Below are positions 44,520 through 53,111 of a stretch of 64,000 nt of DNA, one piece after another (positions within the stretch are counted from its first letter, which is position 1; each line of letters opens with the position of its first letter). A program made the position numbers and the translations under genes. The notes below the pieces were generated by a model, which was not told where the DNA came from, searched no databases, and worked only from the letters and a program-made list of their open reading frames with translations. Source of the stretch: Heyndrickxia vini (lineage in GTDB: Bacteria > Bacillota > Bacilli > Bacillales > Bacillaceae_C); contig NZ_CP065425.1 in assembly GCF_016772275.1 (NCBI RefSeq), forward strand, positions 2,324,653 to 2,388,652, written 5' to 3'.

Positions 44520-44675
44520 ATGTATGGAAAACCGGGTCGAACCGTTTGGAAACTAGATCAAGCCGATCAACTTCCACCAGTTCCGGCAGATTTCAAAAAT
44601 TTAAATCAAGAAATTGTCGATCACTATTATCGACTTGGAAAATCTTATCGGATGCATACAAAGTTATTTATATAA
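44520..44675 (+). CDS. 51-residue conserved-looking small protein
   Basis: An ATG at 44520 seven bases after GGAGAG opens a 51-residue frame: MYGKPGRTVWKLDQADQLPP..., then FKNLNQEIVDHYYRLGKSYRMHTKLFI. It ends at 44675, 13 bases before a good terminator at 44688. Composition and signals look genuine, but I recognise no family. It may be missed by annotation for its size. Confidence 0.6.
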   Translation: MYGKPGRTVWKLDQADQLPPVPADFKNLNQEIVDHYYRLGKSYRMHTKLFI

Positions 44676-44687
44676 AAACTAACTGTG

Positions 44688-44720
44688 GAAAGGGAAAAGT
44701 GATTCCCTTTCTTTTTCTTT
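44688..44720 (+). terminator. Terminator of the 51-residue protein gene
   Basis: GAAAGGGAA pairs with TTCCCTTTC (9 bp), followed by TTTTTCTTTTTT. Confidence 0.75.
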
Positions 44721-44770
44721 TTTACAATATGTTATAATAAATATGATCATAAATTCTAGGAGGATCAAAA

Positions 44771-46141
44771 ATGAACCCACAACCATTATTGATTACAAAT
44801 CATAACAAAACAATTGAACTTACTGTAAAACAAATGGCCATGTATTTACGAAGCAACATTATTGAAGCGACGGATGATCAACAGAACAATTATTATCTTT
44901 TCTTTTACAAAGAACAATTTCTTACATATGTTAAACCCACTAAGTTAAAACGCCAGACACATATAGAAAAAGCTTTTACAAAAGGTATTATACTCCCGTC
45001 TACACACCCGCTCATTTACTCCATTCTCTCACCAAACCATTCATATAAAAAAAGAACGTTTCACCAATTAATTAAAAAGGCGGAAAGTCTTTATAATCCT
45101 CAAGTAGTCGCACATATTGCAACATTTTTTGAATCCTTTGTATCAAAAAAAACCATTTTCTCTCTCATCCAATCTATCTTTTATGATTACCGACGAAACG
45201 GACAGATGTTCTCAAGCTATCGAATTCTCCGCCTATTAATGGATTTTGCTCCAAACCATAGTTGGGTAAAAGGATTATCAAGCGACTTAAATTTCATCAA
45301 ATATGGAAAATTATACGATCAATTATCAGATGAATTAATAACTAAAGATCCTTTATATTTAGAAAAGGTATTGTATACAAAAAATGCAAATAATCAACTT
45401 ATACAATTACTCCATAGCCAATCAAGATGGTTGGATGAAATTGCTTTATACATTCAACACATCAGTCCCGGGAACTATTCATCACTAAAACAATTGTTGA
45501 ACAATCATTTTTCAGACAAAGAAATAGTTGACGTATTAGAACATTTATCTGGAAAAGCAAGTGATGTTTCAGAAATAAATAGTGATTTACTCGAAAACTA
45601 TTTACAGCGCCAAAATGCAGAAAAAATAATAAACATATTATTCACTCATCAACTTACCCTCAATCCCAAACAAACTCAGAAGTTTGAAAACTTATTAGAA
45701 AATGTAGATTTAAAACTGGAACACTTTCCAAAGGAAAAAGTTCTTTCTTTCCTAGTACCTCTTTTTAAAATTAAGCCTGAAATAGCTATTAGGCTTCTCC
45801 ATAAATACATTGCCTTACAACTAAAGGAACATGATATTGATTCTGTCATGAATTGTCTCATCCCATTGAAAAATACCATACATGCACATCCGATTCTCGA
45901 AAAACTACAACGAATCCAAAAGCTTGCTAATGACCCCGATCAACAACTATTATTGGGAGAATTGTATTATGAATTTCAACAATTTGATCAAGCAATCGAT
46001 TGTTTTAGCTGGGAGATGGAGTTAAAATCCATTGACCCCAAACCAGTAAAATGGCTTTCAAAAATATATAATGAGATGGGAATGGAACAAGAGCATCAGG
46101 CATATCGCCAGCTCTATATCGATATGCAAAAAAGAGCATAA
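44771..46141 (+). CDS. Uncharacterised protein with TPR-like C-terminus
   Basis: The 456-residue soluble protein starts at an ATG after AGGAGG. I recognise no family for the first 350 residues, which are helix-rich, lack a signal peptide and contain several Tyr/Phe-rich segments (FFYKEQFLTYVKP, YNPQVVAHIATFFESFV). The last 80 residues look like two TPR units (QQLLLGELYYEFQQFDQAIDCFSWEMELKSIDPK, LSKIYNEMGMEQEHQAYRQLY). Probably a scaffold or interaction protein. Its terminator is at 46172. Confidence 0.65.
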   Translation: MNPQPLLITNHNKTIELTVKQMAMYLRSNIIEATDDQQNNYYLFFYKEQFLTYVKPTKLKRQTHIEKAFTKGIILPSTHPLIYSILSPNHSYKKRTFHQLIKKAESLYNPQVVAHIATFFESFVSKKTIFSLIQSIFYDYRRNGQMFSSYRILRLLMDFAPNHSWVKGLSSDLNFIKYGKLYDQLSDELITKDPLYLEKVLYTKNANNQLIQLLHSQSRWLDEIALYIQHISPGNYSSLKQLLNNHFSDKEIVDVLEHLSGKASDVSEINSDLLENYLQRQNAEKIINILFTHQLTLNPKQTQKFENLLENVDLKLEHFPKEKVLSFLVPLFKIKPEIAIRLLHKYIALQLKEHDIDSVMNCLIPLKNTIHAHPILEKLQRIQKLANDPDQQLLLGELYYEFQQFDQAIDCFSWEMELKSIDPKPVKWLSKIYNEMGMEQEHQAYRQLYIDMQKRA

Positions 46142-46171
46142 TTATATAATGTATAGGAATCGAAAGACAGT

Positions 46172-46209
46172 AAACAGGTGTTGTTTAAACAGATACACCT
46201 GTTTTTTAT
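46172..46209 (+). terminator. Terminator of the TPR-like gene
   Basis: AAACAGGTGT pairs with ACACCTGTTT (10 bp), followed by TTTATTT. Confidence 0.75.
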
Positions 46210-46347
46210 TTTCATCTGTAGAAGTAATGATTATGAACCTTTGTTAGCGATATCATTACAAGTCATTTTTTTTGCTATAATAGTCACATAAATTTCTTTT
46301 CGCAACGAAACAAACGAAAAATTACAATCAAAAAGGATTGATATGTG

Positions 46348-47514
46348 ATGGAATCAAAAAAAGTTTTACCTATATTATTTTTAATTATGTTTCTAGTCAT
46401 GGTTGGATTCGGTATTATTATCCCTGTTATTCCGTTCTATGCTGAAAAAGTTGGGGCGAATCCGACTGAATTAGGTTTGTTGATGGGAGTATATTCACTA
46501 ATGCAACTAATCTCTGCTCCAATATGGGGGAAAATTTCGGATCGTATTGGCAGGAAACCCGTTATGATGATCGGAATATTCGGATTAGCCGTTTCTTTTT
46601 TCCTCATGGCATTATCTAGTCAGCTTTGGATGTTGTTTGTCGCAAGAATTATTGGTGGGTTATTATCATCGGCAAATATGCCAACGACGATGGCATATGT
46701 AGCTGATATAACATCTGAAGAAGACCGTGGTAAAGGAATGGGAATCATCGGAGCGGCAACAGGTTTGGGATTTATTTTCGGTCCGGCAATTGGAGGATTA
46801 TTCTCGAAATCCAGCTTGCAAACGCCTTTTTTTATTGCGGGAACATCCTCCCTTCTTACTTTACTGCTCGTACTATTTATTTTAAAAGAATCACTTCCGA
46901 AAGAAAAAAGAGGATATCACGCTGAGAGAAAAGTCTCCATGTGGGAGTCATTTAAAGGATCGCTGTCTATTATTTTTATTCTGCAATGGTTTATTTCACT
47001 ATCTTTATCTGGTCTGGAGGCAAGCTTTGCTTATTTCGCCGCTAAAATGGCTGGATTAGATACGATTGATTTAGGCTATATTTTCATGATTATGGGGTTA
47101 GGCAGTGCAGTTGTTCAAGGGGGGTTAGTCGGAAGACTGACCAAAAAATACGGCGAGGGAATTGTTATTAAAGGCGGAATCATCGTTTCCGCAATTGGTT
47201 TCTGTCTAATCTTGCTAGTAAATAATTTTGTTACGGCTGCCATATTTCTTACTATATTCGGATTAGGAAACGGTGTGATTCGTCCATGTATCTCTGCATT
47301 ACTTACAAAAAAATCCACAGCTGGACATGGAAGTGCAACAGGATTACTTTCTTCCTTCGATTCCTTCGGAAGAATTATTGGTCCACCATTAGGTGGTTGG
47401 TTGTTCTCAGTTTATGCTGGTCTTCCATATATTTCTGGAGCGGTATTGTCAATTTTTGCTCTGATCCTTTACCAAATATATCAAGCCAAGGAAAAACAAC
47501 AAAATATTGCTTAA
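46348..47514 (+). CDS. MFS multidrug-efflux-type transporter
   Basis: The 388-residue transporter has 12 hydrophobic helices, the loop motif GKISDRIGRKPVMM, and the motif-C-like GAATGLGFIFGPAIGGLF in helix 5 that marks drug:proton antiporters of the 12-TM group (Bmr/NorA-like). The start at 46348 (ATG) follows AAGGA; the GTG one codon earlier is possible. Monocistronic with its own terminator. No adjacent regulator; the substrate is unknown. Confidence 0.9.
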   Translation: MESKKVLPILFLIMFLVMVGFGIIIPVIPFYAEKVGANPTELGLLMGVYSLMQLISAPIWGKISDRIGRKPVMMIGIFGLAVSFFLMALSSQLWMLFVARIIGGLLSSANMPTTMAYVADITSEEDRGKGMGIIGAATGLGFIFGPAIGGLFSKSSLQTPFFIAGTSSLLTLLLVLFILKESLPKEKRGYHAERKVSMWESFKGSLSIIFILQWFISLSLSGLEASFAYFAAKMAGLDTIDLGYIFMIMGLGSAVVQGGLVGRLTKKYGEGIVIKGGIIVSAIGFCLILLVNNFVTAAIFLTIFGLGNGVIRPCISALLTKKSTAGHGSATGLLSSFDSFGRIIGPPLGGWLFSVYAGLPYISGAVLSIFALILYQIYQAKEKQQNIA

Positions 47515-47537
47515 ATAAGTTATTTAATAACTGTAAA

Positions 47538-47580
47538 GAAGGCCATGGAATAAGCATAGTTATTCCATGGCCTTCTTTTT
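47538..47580 (+). terminator. Terminator of the MFS gene
   Basis: A perfect 16-bp stem (GAAGGCCATGGAATAA / TTATTCCATGGCCTTC) with a 6-base loop is followed by TTTTT. Confidence 0.9.
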
Positions 47581-47618
47581 ACGTCAAAATTAAACTCTCC
47601 ATCATCATCAATTAATCA

Positions 47619-48404
47619 TTATACAAATTGAAAATGGCCGCCAAACATTTCTTTTTCTAACACGATATTACTATTTGAAATTCTTAATAGGCATGGACCT
47701 TCCCCTTTTGTCTCAATGACACGTGCAATTTCTCCATCTGCATAAGGTGAGGCAAACACTAAATTACAACCTTCAACTTGTAATTGGGTGCAATTTGCTT
47801 TTAATTTTTTATCCTTATATGTATCCTTTTTAGGTAAATGGAATAATTCACTCCATTTTTCAGCAACATTTTCATGATCTTCAACTGCAAATACGAGCTC
47901 CTTCAAAGGCAGAAGATTATTATTTACCCCAACCGAGTTTTTCCTTGTTACGTCATTTTCCTGCCACTGTATAATAAATGGAAATGGAAAAGATAATGGA
48001 TTTTCACGAATAAATAGCATTTCCCATTGGATGAGTGTTCCATCTTCCTTTTTTCTATCTGCTTTAATAGGTCCTACAGTCTCAATCCCTTTTTTACGGA
48101 ATGAATCTGCAAATGCACGTATATCATTGGTTCGAAAAGCAATTCTCGAAAACCCTTCCTTTTCCGGTAATAAGGTGGCAGTTTGAACGACTAAATCATT
48201 CTCATTTACTTTTTCAGCTTTTACTCTATCAAATATCCCTAAAAATTCTATATAGCTTAAATCAAAATAACAGAGTGCATTATACGTTCCCCAATTCTCG
48301 TGTTTTCCACCAGGAATTGCTTTCAACCCAATTGTTGCAAAGTCCTCAATTGCCTCTTCTGGTCGATTAACTATATGCACTAAATGATCAAATGAAAGTT
48401 TCAA
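47619..48404 (-). CDS. VOC (glyoxalase-like) family protein
   Basis: The 261-residue protein has two VOC-type half-modules: KLSFDHLVHIVNRPEEAIEDFATIGLKAIPGGKHENWGTYNALCYF at the N-terminus and LKELVFAVEDHENVAEKWSELFHLP at about 160-185. This pattern fits the Glyoxalase_3-type VOC group. Candidate metal ligands are His7/His10 and Glu54 (YIEFLG). The start is a TTG at 48404 after GGAGGG. The substrate is unknown. Confidence 0.82.
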   Translation of the reverse strand: MKLSFDHLVHIVNRPEEAIEDFATIGLKAIPGGKHENWGTYNALCYFDLSYIEFLGIFDRVKAEKVNENDLVVQTATLLPEKEGFSRIAFRTNDIRAFADSFRKKGIETVGPIKADRKKEDGTLIQWEMLFIRENPLSFPFPFIIQWQENDVTRKNSVGVNNNLLPLKELVFAVEDHENVAEKWSELFHLPKKDTYKDKKLKANCTQLQVEGCNLVFASPYADGEIARVIETKGEGPCLLRISNSNIVLEKEMFGGHFQFV

Positions 48405-48630
48405 TAAAAACCCTCCACAATAATAAATAAGTATTAATAATTAAATTCTACAATTCTCGTGAAATTCCCCTTAAAAAAATTAATATTTTCTATAAAGTTT
48501 TTTGTTTACATAATATTATTATTGACTAATATATCGTAAATTCGTAAAGATTCTAAGTGAAATCATATGTTATGATAATTATAGTAATCGAATGATCGAT
48601 TGATGCGTGGTTTTTAAGGTTGGTGAAAAT

Positions 48631-49383
48631 GTGCAAAAGAAAAAAGATAAGATTTATGAAGTTGATTTATATAAGCCGATACATAAACATTTTACAAACC
48701 AAGGATATGAAGTGAAAAGTGAAGTAAATGATTGTGATGTTACAGCTGTAAAAGGTGATGAACTTATTATCATAGAATTAAAGGTACGATTAAATGTTGA
48801 TTTACTTATCCAGGCAACGAAAAGACAGAAACTTGCTGATCAAGTTTATATTGCTATTCCAAAACCGAGTTACAGCTTATTTTCAAAGAAATGGAAAGAT
48901 ATATGCCATCTAATAAAAAGACTAGAACTAGGTCTAATCTTGGTCACATTTCTAAAATCAACGACAAAAATGGATATCGTTCTCTCTCCTGCCCCTTTTG
49001 ATCGAAAAAAGAGCATGCAACAAAATAAGAAAAAAAGAAAAAAACTCCTTTCAGAAATTGAAGGAAGACATGGGGATCATAATATAGGCGGTAGTAATCA
49101 AGCAAAGATTATGACTGCATATAAGGAAACAAGTATTCATATCGCCTATCTTATTGAACAATTTGGCCCGCTTTCACCTAAAGCATTGCGTCAAATGGGA
49201 ACAGGAGAAAAAACACAATCCATTCTTTTTAATAATTACTATGGATGGTTTGAACGAATTCAAAAAGGGATATATGGGATAACTGAAAAAGGAAAAATTG
49301 ACATTCAAGCCTTTCCACAGATCATTGAATATTTTAGTAAAGAGGCTGTTCAACCCCAAAATTCAAAAACTGAAATTGAGTAA
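48631..49383 (+). CDS. DUF2161 PD-(D/E)XK-type nuclease-like protein
   Basis: I start at the GTG at 48631 (after GGTGAAAAT), giving 250 residues; a GTG eight codons upstream is an alternative. The family is recognisable from KIYEVDLYKPIHKHFTNQGYEVKSEVNDCDVTAVKGDELIIIELKVRLN, which contains the nuclease core D...E-x-K. The block RHGDHNIGGSNQAKIMTAYKE and a C-terminal winged-helix-like segment (FGPLSPKALRQMGTGEKTQSILFNNYYGWFER) complete the family. Nuclease activity is inferred from the motif. Function in the cell is unknown. Confidence 0.85.
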   Translation: MQKKKDKIYEVDLYKPIHKHFTNQGYEVKSEVNDCDVTAVKGDELIIIELKVRLNVDLLIQATKRQKLADQVYIAIPKPSYSLFSKKWKDICHLIKRLELGLILVTFLKSTTKMDIVLSPAPFDRKKSMQQNKKKRKKLLSEIEGRHGDHNIGGSNQAKIMTAYKETSIHIAYLIEQFGPLSPKALRQMGTGEKTQSILFNNYYGWFERIQKGIYGITEKGKIDIQAFPQIIEYFSKEAVQPQNSKTEIE

Positions 49384-49401
49384 TGTGATCTTAACTATGT
49401 C

Positions 49402-49442
49402 TTAAGCAAGCACAACAATTTCTATTTGTTATGCTTGCTTAA
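49402..49442. terminator. Bidirectional hairpin after DUF2161 and CHY zinc-finger genes
   Basis: TTAAGCAAGCA pairs with TGCTTGCTTAA (11 bp) with inner CAACAA/TTGTT pairing. It lies between convergent genes; the T-tracts are weak. Confidence 0.6.
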
Positions 49443-49476
49443 GTTCTGATATCCTAATGATCCAATTTCTTAAAAT

Positions 49477-49812
49477 TTATCCTTCGAAATAAAATTCCTT
49501 ATGTAATGAACATCCGGGATTAAATGCTGCAAAACAAATCGGACAAGAAGAGTTACAAGCGAAATATTCATTTATGGTTAATTCGTTCCCACATCCCCCG
49601 CAAAGGATCGCCTTTTGATTAAATAATTCTTTTGGCCATACTTTTGGATTGCCACATCCATGTTCTTCGTGACATTCGAAACAAGGATAATACATATTAC
49701 AGCAATAAAATTTTATTGCAATCCGATCAATTTCCTTATGATAATGTGTGCAACGGGTTTCGGAATCTATAACATTTCCTTTAATTCTATGACCATGAAT
49801 AAGCACTTGCAA
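49477..49812 (-). CDS. CHY zinc-finger protein
   Basis: The 111-residue protein has the CHY pattern: CTHYH near residue 21, FYCCNMYYPCFECHEEHGC, then AILCGGCGNELTINEY and a final CNSSCPICFAAFNPGCSLH. That gives at least ten Cys plus His ligands for two or three zinc ions. The start is a TTG after AAGGGTG. Bacterial CHY proteins are small and uncharacterised. Confidence 0.88.
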   Translation of the reverse strand: MQVLIHGHRIKGNVIDSETRCTHYHKEIDRIAIKFYCCNMYYPCFECHEEHGCGNPKVWPKELFNQKAILCGGCGNELTINEYFACNSSCPICFAAFNPGCSLHKEFYFEG

Positions 49813-49853
49813 ACTTCACCCTTTACCAATTACTATTGCATATCTAGTGACAT

Positions 49854-50783
49854 TTAAAACATACTTAACGAATATTTTTCAGACAGTAGTTTCAAAAGCT
49901 TCATTCCTGCTATGCTATTACCTTTCTCATCAAGTGCTGGTCCATAAATACCAATGCCAAATCTTCCTGGTACCGCACCTAATATACCTCCAGATACACC
50001 ACTTTTTGCCGGTATGCCTACCTTGATTGCAAATTCACCAGAAGCATTATACATCCCACATGTGACCATAAACGTCTTACAAATCCTTGCAACTGAGCGA
50101 GGAATTAGCTGTTTTTCAGTATACGGATCTTTTCCATCCATTGCTAACACACAGCCAATGCGTGACAAGTCCAAACAATTCAATTCAATTGCACACTGTC
50201 TCGTATATAAATCAATTAACTGTTCCACATCTTCATCAATAACTCCATGTTGTTTTAAAAAATAGCATAATGATCGATTTAAATCTGCCGTTTTGAATTC
50301 TGATTGTGCTACCTCTTTATTATAACTAATCGATTCATTACCTGAAAGCTTTTGGATTAGCTTTAATATCCTTTCAAATCGCTCATTTACACTACTTCCT
50401 TTAATCATATGTGTTACGGCTAATGCTCCCGCATTGATCATTGGATTTAATGGTTTTGATGGCTTATTCGTTTCTAATTTTGCTATCGAATTAAACGGAT
50501 CACCTGTAGGTTCTTGACCAACACGATTAAAAACATACTCTTCCCCTCTATCACTTAATGCGATAGCGAGAGTTATTACTTTAGATATACTCTGAAGGGT
50601 TAGATTTTCTTTAATATCTCCTGCTGAGAAACAATTTCCGTCTGGATAAAATAAAGATATTGATAAAGTATCTTTATTTGCTTTTTGTAAAGCTGGAATA
50701 TAGTCAGCAACCTTCCCATTATTTGAAGATTTTTTTGCTTCATCAACTAATAATTGCAATTCATCTGCGGAACGACATTGCAT
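49854..50783 (-). CDS. glsA: Glutaminase A
   Basis: The 309-residue enzyme starts at the ATG at 50783 after GAGGTG. It is a serine-dependent beta-lactamase-fold glutaminase, shown by [18 protein letters not shown]-like text, the catalytic Ser-x-x-Lys in [14 protein letters not shown], the [12 protein letters not shown] block, and the C-terminal [29 protein letters not shown]. It hydrolyses glutamine to glutamate and ammonia. Two paralogues exist in B. subtilis (YbgJ, YlaM); which one this is cannot be said. No glutamine transporter is adjacent. Confidence 0.94.
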   Translation of the reverse strand: MQCRSADELQLLVDEAKKSSNNGKVADYIPALQKANKDTLSISLFYPDGNCFSAGDIKENLTLQSISKVITLAIALSDRGEEYVFNRVGQEPTGDPFNSIAKLETNKPSKPLNPMINAGALAVTHMIKGSSVNERFERILKLIQKLSGNESISYNKEVAQSEFKTADLNRSLCYFLKQHGVIDEDVEQLIDLYTRQCAIELNCLDLSRIGCVLAMDGKDPYTEKQLIPRSVARICKTFMVTCGMYNASGEFAIKVGIPAKSGVSGGILGAVPGRFGIGIYGPALDEKGNSIAGMKLLKLLSEKYSLSMF

Positions 50784-50882
50784 ACTTATCACCTCTAGCA
50801 ATCATTTATTTTATTGTTATTTTTTATTAAAAGTTAAATTATAAACGTCTGAATGATGGGTTATTAATTGGCAACAAATTGT

Positions 50883-51722
50883 TTACGTATTTTCCATCAA
50901 TTTCTTTAATTTATACTCTGTTGTAGATTCCTCGGAAGGAGTATAAATACTGCATCTTAATTCATTTGTTCCTTGAATTTGAAGTGACGTTAAATGAAAA
51001 AGCATTTTTCCAGCTTTTGCATGGCGAAATTCAATTATAACCTCTGGGGCGGAGCTTACTTCACTTTGATTCCACATATCGTGAAATTCGGAATACTCTT
51101 TTTCCATTTTATCTATAAATTGGTCATACCAAGGGTCAGCAACATATTGACCATAATAGGTGCGAAAAATAGCTAAATATCCATTTACAAAATGCTCCCA
51201 ATTAACGGCTAGACTCTTTAATTCCTTTCGAGCAAATAATAAATAAATTAAATTTCGCTTATCGTAATCAATCTCTGCAAAATTAAGAAACACATTAGCA
51301 GCCGCCTCGTTCCACCCAACGATATTACACCTACGATCTGAAATAATGGTAGGACAGACCTTTAACTCTTGCAATATTTTATTTAAGGATGGACTAATTT
51401 TTGGTTCATTTTCCATCATAAGTTCTGGTTTTGTTCCTTCCCCTGTTGCTAAGGCATATAAATATTTTCTCTCATCCATGTTTAGTTGCAAAGCTTTGGA
51501 TACGGAGTCCAATACAGATGTCGACACATTAATATCTCTGCCTTGTTCTAGCCATGTATACCAGGTGGTACTTACACCTGCCAACTGTGCAACTTCCTCT
51601 CTTCTTAACCCTGGTGTTCTTCTCCGTGTTCCAGTTGGCAGACCAACCATTTGCGGATGAATTTTTGAACGTTTAGCTTTTAAAAAATCAGACATTTCTT
51701 GTAGCCGTTTTTCGGAATTCAA
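50883..51722 (-). CDS. Helix-turn-helix regulator with MmyB-type ligand domain
   Basis: The 279-residue protein starts at a TTG (51722) eight bases after GGAGGG. The N-terminal HTH_31 motif is RRTPGLRREEVAQLAGVSTTWYTWLEQGRDINVSTSVLDSVSKALQLNMDERKYLYALA. The C-terminal MmyB-like domain includes CPTIISDRRCNIVGWNEAAANVFLNFAEID and NLIYLLF, and in characterised relatives binds fatty-acid-like ligands. It is divergent from an orphan FabF gene, 108 bases away. That fits a lipid-responsive regulator for a lipid-synthesis gene. Confidence 0.9.
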   Translation of the reverse strand: MNSEKRLQEMSDFLKAKRSKIHPQMVGLPTGTRRRTPGLRREEVAQLAGVSTTWYTWLEQGRDINVSTSVLDSVSKALQLNMDERKYLYALATGEGTKPELMMENEPKISPSLNKILQELKVCPTIISDRRCNIVGWNEAAANVFLNFAEIDYDKRNLIYLLFARKELKSLAVNWEHFVNGYLAIFRTYYGQYVADPWYDQFIDKMEKEYSEFHDMWNQSEVSSAPEVIIEFRHAKAGKMLFHLTSLQIQGTNELRCSIYTPSEESTTEYKLKKLMENT

Positions 51723-51830
51723 ATTAAATCCCTCCTTACTATAGTAGTAGTTATACTAGGATAAACTACAACTTGTAATAGGATAACAAGAGAGTAAAAT
51801 AAAAGCAAACGAATGACTGGAGGAAGAAAA

Positions 51831-53066
51831 GTGAATAAAAGAGTAGTAATTACAGGATTAGGTGTGATTTCATCAATTGGATCGAAAGTGGATGAATTTT
51901 GGACAAATTTAAAAAATGGTCAATCAGGAATCTCATTAATTGATAGTTTTGATGTATCAGATTTAAAAACAAAAATAGCCGGAGTCGTTAAAGATTTTGA
52001 TGCGGATTCTTTGTGGGGAAGAAAAGAAGCGAGAAAAATGGATCGATTTTGCCAATTCGCATTAGCCGCTGCCGAACAAGCTTTACAAGACTCCCAATTA
52101 AAATTAGAAGAGATTAATAAAGAAAGACTCGGTGTTTATGTTGGATCAGGCATAGGTGGGATACAGACATTTATTGACAATGTGAATACGCTTAATGAAC
52201 GTGGAGCAAGAAGAGTGAGTCCCAGTTTAGTGCCAATGATGATTTCCAATGCGGCAGCTGCTCAAATTAGCATTGCATTTGGAGCTCGTGGTCCATCGAT
52301 GTCGCCTGTTACAGCATGTTCAATTGGGAATACTTCCATTGGTGAAGCGTATAAAATGATTAGAGATGATGAAGTAGAAATCATGTTTGCTGGTGGAACA
52401 GAGGCAGCAATAACCAAATTATCGCTAGCTAGTTTCGGCAATGCTACTGCCTTATCGACGAATGAAAATCCCTTAACAGCTAGTCGTCCTTTTGATGAAA
52501 ATAGAGATGGATTTGTTATGAGTGAAGGAGCTGGAATAATCGTTCTTGAATCGTTAGAACACGCGACAAAAAGAGGGAGCACTATTTACGGAGAAATCAT
52601 TGGGTATGGAGCAAGTTCTGATGCCTACCATATGGTCGCAACCCATCCAGATGGAGATGGTGCTTTTCAAGCAATGAAAAAGGCTTTGCAAGATGCAAAT
52701 ATAGACCCAAATGATATTGATATTATTAGTGCCCATGCAACAAGTACAGTGGTTGGTGATCGCTCTGAAACATTAGCCATAAAGAAACTATTTCAAGATC
52801 AAGCCTATCATATTCCAGTTACGGCAAACAAATCGATGCTTGGCCATATGCTTGGAGCAGCGGGTGGAGTTGAGGCAATCGCTTTAATAAAAAGTATTCA
52901 AGAAAATTTCATCCCTCCTACTATTAATTTATCAAAGGCCGATGATATTTGTGATTTAGATTATGTGCCTAATCATGGACGAACAAAAAAATTAACCATT
53001 GGGTTATCCAATTCGTTTGGATTTGGCGGTCACAATTCAGCTTTACTATTCAAGAAATATGAATGA
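51831..53066 (+). CDS. Orphan beta-ketoacyl-ACP synthase II (FabF-like)
   Basis: I start at the GTG at 51831, seven bases after GGAGG, giving 411 residues, the usual FabF length. The condensing-enzyme triad is intact: Cys163 (VTACSIGNTSIG), His in SAHATST, and His in KSMLGHMLGAAGG. The cysteine neighbourhood differs from the common TACATG form, which suggests a specialised paralogue. There is no acyl-carrier, FabH or other FAS gene beside it. It stands alone, divergent from the MmyB-type regulator, and may act in branched-chain or stress-induced fatty-acid elongation. Terminator at 53072. Confidence 0.88.
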   Translation: MNKRVVITGLGVISSIGSKVDEFWTNLKNGQSGISLIDSFDVSDLKTKIAGVVKDFDADSLWGRKEARKMDRFCQFALAAAEQALQDSQLKLEEINKERLGVYVGSGIGGIQTFIDNVNTLNERGARRVSPSLVPMMISNAAAAQISIAFGARGPSMSPVTACSIGNTSIGEAYKMIRDDEVEIMFAGGTEAAITKLSLASFGNATALSTNENPLTASRPFDENRDGFVMSEGAGIIVLESLEHATKRGSTIYGEIIGYGASSDAYHMVATHPDGDGAFQAMKKALQDANIDPNDIDIISAHATSTVVGDRSETLAIKKLFQDQAYHIPVTANKSMLGHMLGAAGGVEAIALIKSIQENFIPPTINLSKADDICDLDYVPNHGRTKKLTIGLSNSFGFGGHNSALLFKKYE

Positions 53067-53071
53067 ATACG

Positions 53072-53108
53072 AATTCACAGCACCGCGGGATTTACGATGC
53101 TGTGAATT
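53072..53108. terminator. Hairpin between convergent fabF-like and AddA-like genes
   Basis: AATTCACAGCA pairs with TGCTGTGAATT (11 bp) with a 15-base loop, followed by GTTTT on the plus strand. Confidence 0.65.
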
Positions 53109-53111
53109 GTT

